Numbered from the stretch's first letter, positions 22,958 to 35,554 are shown. The stretch: DNA of 64,000 nt from Erwinia rhapontici (GCF_012271765.1 NZ_VRKO01000002.1:55293-119292), one strand, 5' to 3'. The notes: a model not told the origin generated them from the sequence alone. Numbers and translations: made by a program.

Positions 22958-23008
22958 AGGACAGTTTGGTGACAGTAAAATGTACGAAATATGACACTTT
23001 TGTGACAA
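22958..23008 (-). promoter_or_regulatory. Two tandem Pho boxes controlling pstS
   Basis: On the minus strand TTGTCACAAAAGTGTCAT (plus 22991-23008) and CTGTCACCAAACTGTCCT (plus 22958-22975) each match the PhoB direct-repeat layout (CTGTCA, 5 bases, CTGTCA). The spacing and flanks resemble the E. coli pstS promoter, indicating PhoB activation under phosphate limitation. Confidence 0.9.
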
Positions 23009-23033
23009 GCCACTCTAATCATGAAGGCTGACG

Positions 23034-23933
23034 TCAGTCGGTTTTTTCCATTACCGCGCTCAGTCCCGGGTTACGTTTAACCGGGCGCGTGGCCCACAGC
23101 GATGCAGCAACAATCAGCAACCCGCCCAGCCATGCCGCTGGCGTCAGCGACTCCTGCAACCAGAGCACGGCAAACAGGGCACCAAAGAGCGGCTCAGACC
23201 CCATTAATAGTGAGGCACGCGTCGGTGAGGTACGTTTCACCGCGTAGTTCTGCGCGAAGAAAGCAAACAGCGTGCAGAACAACACCAGGTAAAGCGTCGG
23301 GCCCCAGAACAGCGTACTCTCAGGCAGGGCCGGTATCCCATGCTCTGTCGCCAGTAACACTACCAGCGAACCGCTGGCGACCACCCCGGTTTGTACCGCC
23401 GTCAGCGCCAGTGCGGGCACATTGCGATGCTGGGTCATTTTTTTCGTCAGACACACCATCAACGCGCGCAGCAGCGCAGCGCCCAACACCAGCAGATCGC
23501 CCCTGTTCATCGCAATCTGCGTACCGCCCACCAGCAGCATGGCACCGCAAAGAGAGACGGCGGCGGCGATAAACACGCTGATTTCGGGCCGCTGACGGAA
23601 CATCAGCCATTCAACAAACGGCGTCAGCACCACGCACAGGCTGATCAGAAATGCCGCATTACTGGCAGAGGTCAACGCCACCCCATAAGTTTCACACAGG
23701 AAAATAGCCAACAACACCGAACCCAGTATCAACCCCGGGGGCAGCGCCTGGCGCCAGCAGAGCCTTAACGTGGGTAAGAGCAGAACGAAGGTCAGCAAAA
23801 AACGAATAAACAGAAAACCCACGACCGGATAGAAAAGAACGGCCTGTTTTGCCATGCCGTAGCTGGTTCCCCAGACCACGGCGACAGCCAGTAACATCCA
23901 CTCTGCGTAACGCTGTTGTTTCTCCACCTGCAT
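23034..23933 (-). CDS. EamA/DMT-family transporter
   Basis: A 299-residue drug/metabolite transporter with ten hydrophobic segments in two EamA repeats (about 10-140 and 150-285). Typical features are AVVWGTSYGMAKQAV near the start and LLMGSEPLFGALFAVLWLQESL in the second half. It probably exports a small metabolite; the substrate is unknown. It is divergent from the LysR gene, with under 100 bases between the starts, and may be its target. Its stop lies just beyond the pstS Pho boxes. Confidence 0.85.
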   Translation of the reverse strand: MQVEKQQRYAEWMLLAVAVVWGTSYGMAKQAVLFYPVVGFLFIRFLLTFVLLLPTLRLCWRQALPPGLILGSVLLAIFLCETYGVALTSASNAAFLISLCVVLTPFVEWLMFRQRPEISVFIAAAVSLCGAMLLVGGTQIAMNRGDLLVLGAALLRALMVCLTKKMTQHRNVPALALTAVQTGVVASGSLVVLLATEHGIPALPESTLFWGPTLYLVLFCTLFAFFAQNYAVKRTSPTRASLLMGSEPLFGALFAVLWLQESLTPAAWLGGLLIVAASLWATRPVKRNPGLSAVMEKTD

Positions 23934-24022
23934 TCCCCTGACGTTGGCGATAAACCCAACTGCGATTATGATGTTTTTCTCCAGACGGAATAATCCGTAC
24001 GGGTAAACAAGACTTGTGCGCT

Positions 24023-24964
24023 ATGAGAACAAATCAATATATGGGTCTGCTGCCGTATATGGCAGTATTCGTGAAAGTGGTGGAACTCGGCAGCTTCTCG
24101 GCGGCCGCAGAAAAGCTGGGCAGCACCGCGTCTTCGGTCAGCCGTCAGATCGCCAGCCTGGAAAATGCCCTGGGGGTGAAACTGCTGGAAAGGACGACAC
24201 GCAGGCTGCGCCTGACAGAAGCCGGAACCGTCGCCTGGGAGCGCTGCTTTGAGATGATGCAGTCCGCAGAGTCGGTGTTTGAGCTGGCTGGGCGCATTAG
24301 TGACACCCCGCAGGGGCGGGTGAAAATCAGTGCACCGCGTGCCTACGGCAAGGATCTCATCTCCCCGCACGTGGCTGAGTTTTTACAGCGCTACCCTCAG
24401 GTGGATCTGCAACTGATGCTCACCGATCGTATGGTGGATTTAATCAATGACAATGTTGACCTGGCGATCCGCATTACCGATACCCCGCCTCCGGGGCTGG
24501 CGGCACGCCCGCTGTTTCCTGTCAGGCACGTGCTCTGTGCCAGCGCAGAGTATCTGCAACAGCACGGTATTCCGCAGCACCCGCAGGATTTAACGCAGCA
24601 CAGCTGTATTTATCTGGGAGAAGTGCCCGGGGATAATCAGTGGAAGTTTCGTCATATCGCCAGCGGAGAGCAAATCAGCGTTGCGGTACACGGGCGCTTT
24701 GCCTCAAATCACAGCAAAGCGAGGCTGGAAGGCATCATTCATCATCTGGGCATCGGGTGCCTGCCGCGCTTTTCCGCGCAACAGGTCATGGATAACCGAC
24801 AGATTATTCAGGTACTTCCCGAATGGGACTACATGACATCCTATTACGGGATGTCATGGGTTTTGTATCATCCCAATCGCTATCTTCCCCCTAAATGCCG
24901 GGTGCTTATCGATTTTTTGCTGGAGAAGCTGAAGCACCAGACAGCGCATTCGCAATCGCATTAA
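24023..24964 (+). CDS. LysR-family transcriptional regulator
   Basis: A protein of about 313 residues. The N-terminal winged helix (GSFSAAAEKLGSTASSVSRQ, then LLERTTRRLRLTEAG) is followed by a periplasmic-binding-like effector domain from about residue 95. The ATG at 24023 is used; a TTG at 24014 or ATG at 24041 is also possible, and the ribosome site is weak. It is divergent from the EamA transporter gene. Its last 59 bases run into the convergent serine-hydrolase gene. Confidence 0.88.
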   Translation: MRTNQYMGLLPYMAVFVKVVELGSFSAAAEKLGSTASSVSRQIASLENALGVKLLERTTRRLRLTEAGTVAWERCFEMMQSAESVFELAGRISDTPQGRVKISAPRAYGKDLISPHVAEFLQRYPQVDLQLMLTDRMVDLINDNVDLAIRITDTPPPGLAARPLFPVRHVLCASAEYLQQHGIPQHPQDLTQHSCIYLGEVPGDNQWKFRHIASGEQISVAVHGRFASNHSKARLEGIIHHLGIGCLPRFSAQQVMDNRQIIQVLPEWDYMTSYYGMSWVLYHPNRYLPPKCRVLIDFLLEKLKHQTAHSQSH

Positions 24965-26246
24965 ACATCAAAGAGGCTTCGAGCGGCTGGGCATCTGATG
25001 CCGGTTCTGCCTGTGGCCAGGCGGACCACTGAACAATCACCAGTTTCTGCGCCTGGTCGATCGCAATCATCTGGCCAAAAATACCCTCAGCCGACAGGGT
25101 CTTATTACGCGTTAATCCTTCTGATGGTGCATCGTTTTTCGCACTCAAGGGCACACCGATGTTCCACCACTGGTAACCAAATTGTCCGTCAGGATAATCG
25201 GTCGTCACCGAGTTTTCGGCTTTATTCCAGGTACTGGCCTCTTTTACCCAACCCTCGGGCAGCGTTTTCGTGCCATCAGGCAGGATGCCATTGTTCATCA
25301 CGAACAGACCAAACTTTCCCCAGTCTTCGAGCGTTGCGTTAAAGCCGTGTGCACCCACATCATGTTTGCCCGGCAGATAGCTGTGCCACACGCCATCATT
25401 CACCATTCCGTAAGGCTGCCAGATGTTGTCCTGCAGATAGCGGGCCAGTGTTTCTCCGGTCGCTTTCTCCAGCGTGTCACCCAGCACCCAGGCACCGCCG
25501 GAAGAGTAGGACCAGACCTGACCCGGTTTTGCATAGGCTTTACGCTGAGGGTCGAGTACCAGTTTGCTGACGCAGTCATAGGTGTCTTTTCCTGCTTCAC
25601 ACTGGGTCAGTTTGGCAAAATCAGATTGGGGGTTGGTGTAATCCTCATTCCAGGTCACACCGGAGGTGTGCTGCAGCAGACTGCGTAGAGGGACATGTTC
25701 CCAGGCAGTGCCCCGTACCTCTGGATTGTACTTCACAGTCTCATCATCCAGCGAGGCTATCTTCCCCTGCTTCAGTGCGATCCCGACTAACGTGGACACC
25801 ACTGATTTACCGACAGATCGCGAGGTCCATAGCGTCGTTTTCGTGTTGCCATGGCCGTAATAGTCCCAGACCTTTTTACCGTCTTTAATCACCATCATGC
25901 CTGTCACGTTATTGCGTTTAAGGTAATCTGCCAATGAGTAGTGATGCTGCTGATACTCATAGGACACGGCAGAGAGATTGCGATGAGCAACAGGGAGCGG
26001 TACGCCTGCTTTGCTGGCGCGGAAAATATCGCCGGGATAGGATCGATAGTCGTTACGAAAACCCACCACGCGCTGCTGAGGCGTCCAGGTAAGCATATTT
26101 TTGACGTCTGGCAGGTTTTTATCCAGCGGAGCAGGACACGTTTTCAGTGGCACCGGGCAGGGTACCTTCGCTGATGAGGCATTCGCCTCGTATACGGTGC
26201 CAAAGCACAGCGCCATCAGACAAAACCCCGTTTGCATCTTTTTCAT
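24906..26246 (-). CDS. Secreted serine hydrolase of the beta-lactamase/penicillin-binding-protein-like family
   Basis: A 446-residue protein with a signal peptide (KKMQTGFCLMALCFGTVYEANA) and a beta-lactamase-like hydrolase domain from about residue 95. The S-x-x-K nucleophile motif is SVGK in WTSRSVGKSVVS. The Tyr motif is YSS (VWSYSSGGAWVLG), as in NylB/EstB-type esterases and amidases. The last motif is a variant, SAEGIFGQ. It probably hydrolyses an ester or amide in the periplasm; a true beta-lactamase role is not supported. Its 3' end overlaps the LysR gene on the opposite strand. Confidence 0.85.
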   Translation of the reverse strand: MKKMQTGFCLMALCFGTVYEANASSAKVPCPVPLKTCPAPLDKNLPDVKNMLTWTPQQRVVGFRNDYRSYPGDIFRASKAGVPLPVAHRNLSAVSYEYQQHHYSLADYLKRNNVTGMMVIKDGKKVWDYYGHGNTKTTLWTSRSVGKSVVSTLVGIALKQGKIASLDDETVKYNPEVRGTAWEHVPLRSLLQHTSGVTWNEDYTNPQSDFAKLTQCEAGKDTYDCVSKLVLDPQRKAYAKPGQVWSYSSGGAWVLGDTLEKATGETLARYLQDNIWQPYGMVNDGVWHSYLPGKHDVGAHGFNATLEDWGKFGLFVMNNGILPDGTKTLPEGWVKEASTWNKAENSVTTDYPDGQFGYQWWNIGVPLSAKNDAPSEGLTRNKTLSAEGIFGQMIAIDQAQKLVIVQWSAWPQAEPASDAQPLEASLMFNAIANALSGASASPAKNR

Positions 26247-26310
26247 TCTATTCCCTTAAAAAGAACCTAAGAACGTTCATTGTAAGGAAAGGAGTAACGG
26301 GAATTTGTAC

Positions 26311-26351
26311 AAAAAAAGTCCGGCCGACTGACGGAGCAGTCATACCGGACT
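26311..26351 (-). terminator. Rho-independent terminator of glmS
   Basis: On the minus strand AGTCCGG/CCGGACT with a nested GACTG/CAGTC arm, then seven T (plus 26311-26317). A second hairpin, GCACGCAG/CTGCGTGC (26360-26382), lies between it and the glmS stop. Confidence 0.85.
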
Positions 26352-26392
26352 CTTGAGCAGCACGCAGAGTTCACCTGCGTGCAGGGCAGGGC

Positions 26393-28225
26393 TTATTCAA
26401 CCGTAACGGATTTTGCCAGGTTACGCGGTTGATCCACATCGGTGCCTTTGATCAGCGCCACGTGATAGGACAGCAGCTGTAACGGCACGGTGTAGAAGAT
26501 AGGCGCAATCACCTCTTCCACATGCGGCAATGGAATAATGCGCATGCCTTCACTGTTGGCAAAACCGGCATCAATATCGGCGAAGACATACAGCAGACCA
26601 CCACGGGCGCGCACCTCTTCGATATTTGACTTCAGTTTCTCCAGCAATTCATTATTCGGCGCCACCACAATGACCGGCATATCGGCATCGATCAGCGCTA
26701 ACGGACCGTGTTTCAGTTCACCTGCAGCATAAGCTTCAGCATGAATGTAGGAGATCTCTTTCAGCTTCAGCGCACCTTCCATCGCGATCGGATACTGATC
26801 GCCACGGCCGAGGAACAGCGCATGATGCTTGTCCGAGAAGTCTTCCGCCAGTGACGCGATCAGCTCATCCTGTGACAGCATCTGTTCAATTCGGCTTGGC
26901 AGCGCCTGCAAAGAGTGCACGATATCGTGCTCAACCTGCGGATCAACGCCTTTCAGACGACCGATTTTCGCCACCAGCATCAGCAGCACCGTTAGCTGAG
27001 TGGTGAAGGCTTTGGTCGACGCTACGCCGATTTCGGTCCCGGCTTTGGTCATCAGCGCCAGGTCGGACTCACGCACCAGCGATGAACCGGCAACGTTACA
27101 AATCGCCAGAGAACCAAGGTAACCCAGCTCTTTCGACAGGCGCAGTGCTGCCAGGGTATCCGCCGTTTCACCCGATTGAGACAGGGTGATCAGCAGGCTG
27201 TTTTTGCGTACTGCCGATTTGCGATAGCGGAATTCAGACGCAATCTCAACGTCACACGGCACATTGGCCAGCGACTCAAACCAGTAACGGGAAACCATAC
27301 CGGAATTGTATGAGGTGCCGCAGGCAACGATCTGAATGTGCTCAACGCTTGCCAGCAGCGTATCAGCCTGCGGACCCAGCTCGGAGAGATCGACTTCACC
27401 GTGGCTGAAACGACCACTCAGGGTGTTTTTAATCGCGACAGGTTGCTCGTAAATCTCTTTCTGCATGTAGTGGCGGTAAACCCCTTTGTCGCCAGCATCA
27501 TACTGTGCGTTCGATTCGATCTCAGCACGTTTTACCTGATGTCCCTGACGATCAAAAATGGTCACATCACGGCGGGTGATCTCCGCAATATCGCCCTCTT
27601 CCAGGTAGACAAAACGACGGGTCACGGGCAACAGCGCCAGCTGATCGGAAGCAATGAAGTTTTCACCCACGCCGCGGCCAATCACCAGCGGGCTACCGGA
27701 GCGGGCAGCCACAATAACCGACGGATCGCGGCTGTCCAGAATCACCATGCCATAGGCACCGCGTAGCTGTGGGATCACCCGCTGCACAACTTCACGCAGC
27801 GAGCCACCAGCCTGTTTCTGCTCCCAGTGCACCAGATGCGCCACCACTTCGGTATCGGTTTCTGAGGCAAAGGTATACCCCCGCGCAATCAGTTGTTCGC
27901 GCAGCGGTTCGTGATTCTCAATAATGCCGTTGTGAACAATGATGATATGTTCAGAGATATGCGGATGGGCATTCGCTTCCGAAGGTTCGCCATGCGTGGC
28001 CCAGCGCGTGTGCGCAATACCCGTTCCCCCCACCAGCGAGGTGGTTTCTGCTGCTTCAGCCAGGTTCTGCACCTTACCCAGACGGCGCAGTCGGGTGGCG
28101 TTACCCTGTTGATCAACAACGGCCAGACCCGCAGAGTCATAGCCCCGGTATTCCAGACGACGCAGCCCTTCAAGCAGGATTTCTGCAATATCACGCTGCG
28201 CTACAGCACCAACAATTCCACACAT
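26393..28225 (-). CDS. glmS: Glutamine-fructose-6-phosphate aminotransferase (isomerizing)
   Basis: A 610-residue enzyme that makes glucosamine-6-phosphate, the first step to UDP-GlcNAc for peptidoglycan and LPS. The N-terminal glutaminase domain starts MCGIVGAV with catalytic Cys2 (true start ATG at 28225; an upstream in-frame start would bury this cysteine). Two SIS isomerase domains follow ([25 protein letters not shown]). It ends KSVTVE. It is downstream of glmU, with 172 bases holding a palindrome and leader hairpins, the setting in which E. coli glmS is controlled by the GlmZ/GlmY sRNAs. Confidence 0.98.
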   Translation of the reverse strand: MCGIVGAVAQRDIAEILLEGLRRLEYRGYDSAGLAVVDQQGNATRLRRLGKVQNLAEAAETTSLVGGTGIAHTRWATHGEPSEANAHPHISEHIIIVHNGIIENHEPLREQLIARGYTFASETDTEVVAHLVHWEQKQAGGSLREVVQRVIPQLRGAYGMVILDSRDPSVIVAARSGSPLVIGRGVGENFIASDQLALLPVTRRFVYLEEGDIAEITRRDVTIFDRQGHQVKRAEIESNAQYDAGDKGVYRHYMQKEIYEQPVAIKNTLSGRFSHGEVDLSELGPQADTLLASVEHIQIVACGTSYNSGMVSRYWFESLANVPCDVEIASEFRYRKSAVRKNSLLITLSQSGETADTLAALRLSKELGYLGSLAICNVAGSSLVRESDLALMTKAGTEIGVASTKAFTTQLTVLLMLVAKIGRLKGVDPQVEHDIVHSLQALPSRIEQMLSQDELIASLAEDFSDKHHALFLGRGDQYPIAMEGALKLKEISYIHAEAYAAGELKHGPLALIDADMPVIVVAPNNELLEKLKSNIEEVRARGGLLYVFADIDAGFANSEGMRIIPLPHVEEVIAPIFYTVPLQLLSYHVALIKGTDVDQPRNLAKSVTVE

Positions 28226-28242
28226 AATTATTTTCCTGACAT

Positions 28243-28259
28243 GATGGCGGTAAGCCATC
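28243..28259 (-). promoter_or_regulatory. Leader hairpin just upstream of the glmS ribosome site
   Basis: GATGGC/GCCATC with a 5-base loop, immediately upstream of the AGGA of glmS. In E. coli the glmS leader folds over its ribosome site and is opened by GlmZ. Equivalence here is inference. Confidence 0.4.
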
Positions 28260-28362
28260 AGCGTTGTCTTCTGACCTGATTGTTCCCGTATATTCGGGTT
28301 CCCCGAGCCTTGTAGAGAGTGGGGATTATTTTTGTATTGACTGCATTTACAACAAAAACAGA

Positions 28363-28382
28363 GGGTGAGGCATGCCTCACCC
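28363..28382. repeat. REP-like 20-base palindrome between glmU and glmS
   Basis: GGGTGAGGCATGCCTCACCC is a perfect palindrome 15 bases past the glmU stop. It shares the AGGCATGCCT core and GGG/CCC ends with the units at 5814 and 50014-50112. Confidence 0.7.
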
Positions 28383-28397
28383 CTTCATAAAATGGGC

Positions 28398-29768
28398 TTA
28401 CTTTTTCTTTTCCGGGCGCTGCCAGCTTGCCTTCAACTGCTGTTCTTTACGGTTATACACCAGGCCTGCTGCCGGAACGTTTTTCATAATGGTGGTTCCG
28501 GCTGCGATGGTGGCACCCGCAGCTACCGTTACCGGTGCGATCAGCTGGGTATCTGAACCGACAAACACATCATCACCGATGATCGTTTTCGATTTATTGA
28601 CGCCATCGTAGTTGCAGGTAATGGTGCCTGCGCCAATATTCACATTAGCACCGATTTCCGCATCACCGAGATAACTCAGATGGCCCGCTTTAGAGCCTTT
28701 ACCCAGGCGCGCTTTTTTCATCTCGACGAAGTTGCCCACATGCGCCCCTTCAGCCAGCTCAGTGCCCGGACGCAGACGCGCGAATGGCCCGACAGTACAG
28801 CCTGATTCCAGCTGCGCATCTTCAATCACGCTGTACGGGCTGATAACGCTGTCATCAGCAATCACGCTGTTTTTAATCACACAGCCGCTACCGATTTTCA
28901 CCCGGTGACCCAACGTGACCTTGCCTTCGATGATCACATTGGTATCAATCACCACATCACGGCCGTGTATCAGTTCACCCCGCAGATCGAAACGCGCCGG
29001 GTCGAGCAACATCACCCCCGCCAGCAGCAGTTTTTCAGCCTGCTCAGCCTGATACACCCGCTCCAGCGTTGCCAGTTGCAGACGATTATTGACGCCCTCG
29101 GTTTCCGTGGTTCTTGCCGGATGCACCGCCGCGATCTGACGGCCTTCCTGATGGGCCAGGGCGATAATGTCGGTAATGTAGTATTCGCCCTGCGCGTTGT
29201 TATTGTCCAGCTTGCTCAGCCAGCGCTTAAGATCGGCGCCGTTAGCCAGCAAAATGCCGGTGTTGATTTCGTTAATCAGCAATTGTTCAGGCGCAGCATC
29301 TTTCTGTTCGATAATGCCGACCACCTGACCCGCTTCACGGATAATACGTCCGTAACCGGTTGGGTTATCCAGAATGACGGTCAGCAGGCCAATGCCGCCA
29401 GCGGGCTTTGCCACCTGAAGCTGGCGTAGCGTGTCCACGGAGATCAGTGGCACATCGCCATACAGCATCAAAATGTCTTCGTCATCGGCGAAGTGAGGGG
29501 AGGCCTGCTGCATAGCATGGCCCGTTCCCAGCTGTTCCGCCTGCAACACCCAGTTGAGCGAGCTGTCAGTCAGCGTTTGTTTAAGCAGCTCTCCGCCGTG
29601 ACCGTAAACCAGATGCACATGCTGAGCGCCCAAATGATTCGCTGCATCAATAACATGTTTGACCATCGGTTTCCCGGCGAGGGTATGCAGAACCTTCGGG
29701 AGATCGGAGTACATTCGGGTTCCTTTACCAGCGGCAAGGATCACCACGCTCATAGCACTGTTTGACAT
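28398..29768 (-). CDS. glmU: Bifunctional GlcNAc-1-P uridyltransferase/GlcN-1-P acetyltransferase
   Basis: A 456-residue cytoplasmic enzyme, the E. coli length, making UDP-GlcNAc from GlcN-1-P. The N-terminal nucleotidyltransferase carries [15 protein letters not shown]; the C-terminal half (about 250-456) is a left-handed beta-helix of hexapeptide repeats ([31 protein letters not shown]). It is followed on the same strand by glmS, the enzyme two steps earlier in the pathway. Confidence 0.98.
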   Translation of the reverse strand: MSNSAMSVVILAAGKGTRMYSDLPKVLHTLAGKPMVKHVIDAANHLGAQHVHLVYGHGGELLKQTLTDSSLNWVLQAEQLGTGHAMQQASPHFADDEDILMLYGDVPLISVDTLRQLQVAKPAGGIGLLTVILDNPTGYGRIIREAGQVVGIIEQKDAAPEQLLINEINTGILLANGADLKRWLSKLDNNNAQGEYYITDIIALAHQEGRQIAAVHPARTTETEGVNNRLQLATLERVYQAEQAEKLLLAGVMLLDPARFDLRGELIHGRDVVIDTNVIIEGKVTLGHRVKIGSGCVIKNSVIADDSVISPYSVIEDAQLESGCTVGPFARLRPGTELAEGAHVGNFVEMKKARLGKGSKAGHLSYLGDAEIGANVNIGAGTITCNYDGVNKSKTIIGDDVFVGSDTQLIAPVTVAAGATIAAGTTIMKNVPAAGLVYNRKEQQLKASWQRPEKKK

Positions 29769-30161
29769 ACGCGTCCTGAATCTGTTTAGTGAGAGAAGTA
29801 AATCGATTTATCCTTGAAAATTCTACATATTTTGCAGTAAAAAACGTACCGTCCGAAAAGTCTCGATTCGCAGATGATTTCCACCCTTTATCGCATCATA
29901 AAGCGCGGCTGACAGGGTAAATCTATCGATTTATGCCCAGTTTAGCGTGCAAAAATTGCTATGCCACTGGTTTATCGCTTATTTCACCAAGCGAACGAAG
30001 AGCGCATCCCGCGACGACTCAGCCCGGGAGTGATTAAAAGGGCCCAGAGAAGGGACATCGTGCTCGTTTTCATGGAATCGACTCTGTATCTGGAAACGCT
30101 GTTTAGAATACTCTCAGGACTCAATGGGTATAAGTTCCCCCGAACTCAACGGAGTACAGTG
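29769..30161. other. Intergenic region between divergent glmU and the Tai4-like gene
   Basis: About 390 bases with no supported gene. It must hold the glmU promoter (minus) and that of the immunity gene (plus). Two related inverted repeats are visible: TAAATCGATTTA (29809-29820) and TAAATC-TATC-GATTTA (29918-29933). No effector-like reading frame is present upstream of the immunity gene. Confidence 0.5.
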
Positions 30162-30539
30162 ATGAATTTTAAAGTAACAGGACTCCTGTTGTTACTCTCT
30201 TTCCCTGCTATTTCGCAAGGTAGTCAACGTGATGCAGGAAAATACAATCTAGAAAACTTTGCCTTAAGCCAATGTCTGGCGAATGGTTTTTCTGATAAAA
30301 GCGTAAAAGAAGATGCGCTGGCTGCGGTGGGGGCTTACGTTGAACTGGGATCCTATCCCGCTGAAGCTTACGAAGAAGCCACCGACCTTGTTCATCAATT
30401 TCTCAACAAGAAATATGTGAGTAAAGAGGGGCATTCAGAGCTTATTGTGATGAAGTGTATTGATTTATCCCGAAGCAATGAGCTGATGGTGATTAAACAA
30501 AAATATGCGCACTCCACCACTGATAACCTTAAGCCTTAG
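30162..30539 (+). CDS. Tai4-family T6SS amidase immunity protein (orphan)
   Basis: A 125-residue protein with a signal peptide (MNFKVTGLLLLLSFPAISQG) and a helical mature domain: NFALSQCLANGF, then DALAAVGAYVELGSYPAEAYEEA, then KYVSKEG...LIVMKCIDL. The pattern of a small periplasmic protein with two Cys, a (E/G)SY-x-x-EAYE segment and MKCIDL is that of Tai4, which blocks the Tae4 peptidoglycan amidase delivered by type VI secretion. No Tae4 or T6SS gene lies in the window. The ATG at 30162 follows GGAG. Family assignment is from recalled pattern, not a search. Confidence 0.72.
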   Translation: MNFKVTGLLLLLSFPAISQGSQRDAGKYNLENFALSQCLANGFSDKSVKEDALAAVGAYVELGSYPAEAYEEATDLVHQFLNKKYVSKEGHSELIVMKCIDLSRSNELMVIKQKYAHSTTDNLKP

Positions 30540-30573
30540 CCCAGGTTCTGTGGATAAATCTGAGTCAGACAAT

Positions 30574-30607
30574 AAAAAAAGCCGGTCAGTTTCCTGACCG
30601 GCTTTTT
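30574..30607. terminator. Bidirectional terminator between the Tai4-like gene and atpC
   Basis: AAAAAAAGCCGGTCAG, a 4-base loop, CTGACCGGCTTTTT: a strong stem with A and T runs on opposite sides, serving both convergent transcripts. Confidence 0.95.
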
Positions 30608-30623
30608 GATGTTTAAACCTGAA

Positions 30624-31043
30624 TTACATCGCTTTTTTGGTCAACTCGATCACGCGCAGTTTGGCGATCGCTTTAGCCAGTTCCGCAGACGCCATCGCGA
30701 AGTCAACATCACCGTGAGAGCTGTTCATATGCTCTTCAGCTTTGCGTTTCGCTTCCAGCGCGCGAGCTTCATCAAGATCGCTGCCGCGGATCGCTGTGTC
30801 AGCCAGTACGGTAACCGCACCCGGCTGCACTTCCAGTACGCCACCGGAAAGGTAAATAACCTCTTCGTCGCCGTGCTGTTTAACGATGCGAATCATACCA
30901 GGCTTAATGGCGGTCAGAAGCGGGGCGTGGTTTGGGCGAATACCCAACTCACCTTCGCTACCTGATACCTGGATGCTCTGTACAGTGCCTGTGAACATTT
31001 GCAGTTCTGCGCTGACAACGTCCAGGTGAAATGTCATAGCCAT
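30624..31043 (-). CDS. atpC: F1F0 ATP synthase epsilon subunit
   Basis: A 139-residue subunit of the F1 central stalk. It has an N-terminal beta-sandwich ([22 protein letters not shown]) and a C-terminal helical hairpin ([20 protein letters not shown]) that can inhibit the enzyme. It is the last gene of the atpIBEFHAGDC operon and ends at a strong terminator. Confidence 0.98.
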   Translation of the reverse strand: MAMTFHLDVVSAELQMFTGTVQSIQVSGSEGELGIRPNHAPLLTAIKPGMIRIVKQHGDEEVIYLSGGVLEVQPGAVTVLADTAIRGSDLDEARALEAKRKAEEHMNSSHGDVDFAMASAELAKAIAKLRVIELTKKAM

Positions 31044-31111
31044 TGTTAATCTCCTGGGAAACTTTCCCCTTCATACTTCAGACAACGTGCCGAAATAGTC
31101 GGGGGAGACGA

Positions 31112-33399
<2,288 letters not shown>

Positions 33400-33453
33400 A
33401 AGCTTCTCCTCAAAGCCTTGCGGCCTGCCCCCTAAGGGACAAGCCGCCAGACA

Positions 33454-34995
33454 TTACCAGGACTGGGTTGCTTTAAACGTTTCGAGGAGGCCTTTCAGCT
33501 TCTCTTCGATTTCGCCGTTATAGTTACCAGACTGGTTGATATCAGCCATCAGCTCTGCGTGATCGCGATCAGCAAATGCCAGCAGTGCTGCTTCGAAGCT
33601 ACCGATTTTCGCCAGTTCGACGTCATTCAGGAAGCCGCGCTCGGCAGCAAACAGAACCAGACCCTGCTGCGCTACTGACATCGGCGCATACTGTTTCTGC
33701 TTCAGCAGCTCGGTCACTTTCTGACCGTGACTCAGCTGTTTGCGGGTTGCTTCATCCAGATCGGATGCGAACTGAGAGAACGCAGCCAGTTCACGATACT
33801 GTGCCAGAGCGGTACGAATACCACCGGACAGTTTCTTGATGATCTTGGTCTGAGCAGCACCACCAACACGAGAAACGGAGATACCCGGGTTAACTGCCGG
33901 ACGAATACCGGAGTTAAACAGGTTAGTTTCCAGGAAGATCTGACCATCAGTAATCGAGATTACGTTGGTTGGAACGAACGCAGAAACGTCACCCGCCTGG
34001 GTTTCGATGATTGGCAGCGCGGTCAGTGAACCGGTTTTACCTTTCACTTCACCATTGGTGAAACGCTCAACATAGTCGGCGCTCACACGGGAAGCACGCT
34101 CCAGCAGACGGGAGTGGAGGTAGAACACGTCGCCAGGGAAGGCTTCACGACCTGGTGGACGGCGCAGCAACAGAGAAACCTGACGGTAAGCAACAGCCTG
34201 TTTAGACAGGTCATCGTATACGATCAGAGCGTCTTCGCCGCGGTCACGGAAGTATTCGCCCATGGCGCAACCGGCATACGGAGCCAGGTATTGCAGAGCA
34301 GCAGACTCAGAGGCAGTCGCAACAACAACGATGGTGTTAGCCAGCGCGTTGTGTTCTTCCAGTTTGCGTACCACGTTAGCGATGGTAGAGGCTTTCTGGC
34401 CGATAGCAACGTACACACATTTGATGCCTGAATCGCGCTGGTTGATGATCGCATCGATCGCCATCGCGGTTTTACCGGTCTGACGGTCACCGATGATCAG
34501 CTCACGCTGGCCACGGCCGATTGGAATCATTGCATCGACAGATTTGTAACCGGTCTGTACAGGCTGGTCAACGGACTGACGATCGATAACACCAGGTGCA
34601 ATCACTTCGATCGGTGAGAAACCGTCGTTGTCGATAGCGCCTTTACCGTCAATAGGTGCACCCAGGGTGTTCACCACGCGGCCTAACAGACCACGGCCAA
34701 CCGGCACTTCCAGGATACGGCCAGTACACTTCACCTTCATGCCTTCGGCGAGGTCAGCGTATGGGCCCATCACAACTGCACCAACAGAGTCACGCTCCAG
34801 GTTCAGTGCGATTGCGTAACGGTTACCCGGCAGGGCAATCATCTCACCCTGCATCACATCGGCCAGGCCGTTGACGCGGATGATACCGTCACTTACAGAA
34901 ACAATAGTACCTTCGTTGTGAGCTTCGCTCACTACATTGAACTGAGCAATGCGCTGCTTGATCAGTTCGCTGATTTCGGTGGAATTCAGTTGCAT
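33454..34995 (-). CDS. atpA: F1F0 ATP synthase alpha subunit
   Basis: A 513-residue non-catalytic nucleotide-binding subunit of F1, the E. coli length. Walker A is GDRQTGKTA and the catalytic-site Arg lies in the [12 protein letters not shown] segment. It starts [16 protein letters not shown], as in E. coli. atpH lies 14 bases upstream. Confidence 0.99.
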   Translation of the reverse strand: MQLNSTEISELIKQRIAQFNVVSEAHNEGTIVSVSDGIIRVNGLADVMQGEMIALPGNRYAIALNLERDSVGAVVMGPYADLAEGMKVKCTGRILEVPVGRGLLGRVVNTLGAPIDGKGAIDNDGFSPIEVIAPGVIDRQSVDQPVQTGYKSVDAMIPIGRGQRELIIGDRQTGKTAMAIDAIINQRDSGIKCVYVAIGQKASTIANVVRKLEEHNALANTIVVVATASESAALQYLAPYAGCAMGEYFRDRGEDALIVYDDLSKQAVAYRQVSLLLRRPPGREAFPGDVFYLHSRLLERASRVSADYVERFTNGEVKGKTGSLTALPIIETQAGDVSAFVPTNVISITDGQIFLETNLFNSGIRPAVNPGISVSRVGGAAQTKIIKKLSGGIRTALAQYRELAAFSQFASDLDEATRKQLSHGQKVTELLKQKQYAPMSVAQQGLVLFAAERGFLNDVELAKIGSFEAALLAFADRDHAELMADINQSGNYNGEIEEKLKGLLETFKATQSW

Positions 34996-35009
34996 ATGCT
35001 CCAGTCCCC

Positions 35010-35543
35010 TTAAGACTGCAAGACGTCTGCGAGGCGTTCAAGACGACCGCGTACGCTTCCGTCAATGACCATATCACCCGCTCGGATGATTACGCCTGCC
35101 ATTACAGACTTATCAATTTTGCAATTCAGCTTAACTTTGCGTGACAGACGTTTTTCCATCGCGCTGCTGATTTTGGTCAGCTGTTCATCGCTCAATGTTG
35201 TGGAAGAGATAACTTCAACCTCGGCGGTCGCATCATGTGCGGCACGCAGTTGGATGAACTGTTCCAGAACAGCGGCAAGCGCAGGCAAACGTTTGTTTTC
35301 AGCCATCACCTTAATCAGGTTTTGACCGGCTTCGTCGAGTTGGTCACCACAGATTGCGATGAACGCGCCAGACAACGCTTCCGGCGCCAGAGCGCCGGAA
35401 AGAAGTTCTGATACCTGTTCATTGCCAGCCACTTCGGCGGCAAACGCTAGCATCTGCTGCCAGCGATCGATACTTTGATGTTCAACCGCAAAGTCAAAAG
35501 CGGCTTTAGCGTAGGGGCGAGCTACGGTAGTAAATTCAGACAT
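35010..35543 (-). CDS. atpH: F1F0 ATP synthase delta subunit
   Basis: A 177-residue peripheral-stalk subunit that joins F1 to the b dimer. It has an N-terminal six-helix domain ([17 protein letters not shown]) and a C-terminal conserved segment ([22 protein letters not shown]). It sits between atpF and atpA in the operon. Confidence 0.98.
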   Translation of the reverse strand: MSEFTTVARPYAKAAFDFAVEHQSIDRWQQMLAFAAEVAGNEQVSELLSGALAPEALSGAFIAICGDQLDEAGQNLIKVMAENKRLPALAAVLEQFIQLRAAHDATAEVEVISSTTLSDEQLTKISSAMEKRLSRKVKLNCKIDKSVMAGVIIRAGDMVIDGSVRGRLERLADVLQS

Positions 35544-35554
35544 CAGCCCCTCCC

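Noticed and set aside
30549..30557. Perfect DnaA box TGTGGATAA after the Tai4-like gene
   Set aside because: An isolated box with no promoter or origin features nearby; nine-base matches occur by chance in a window this long.
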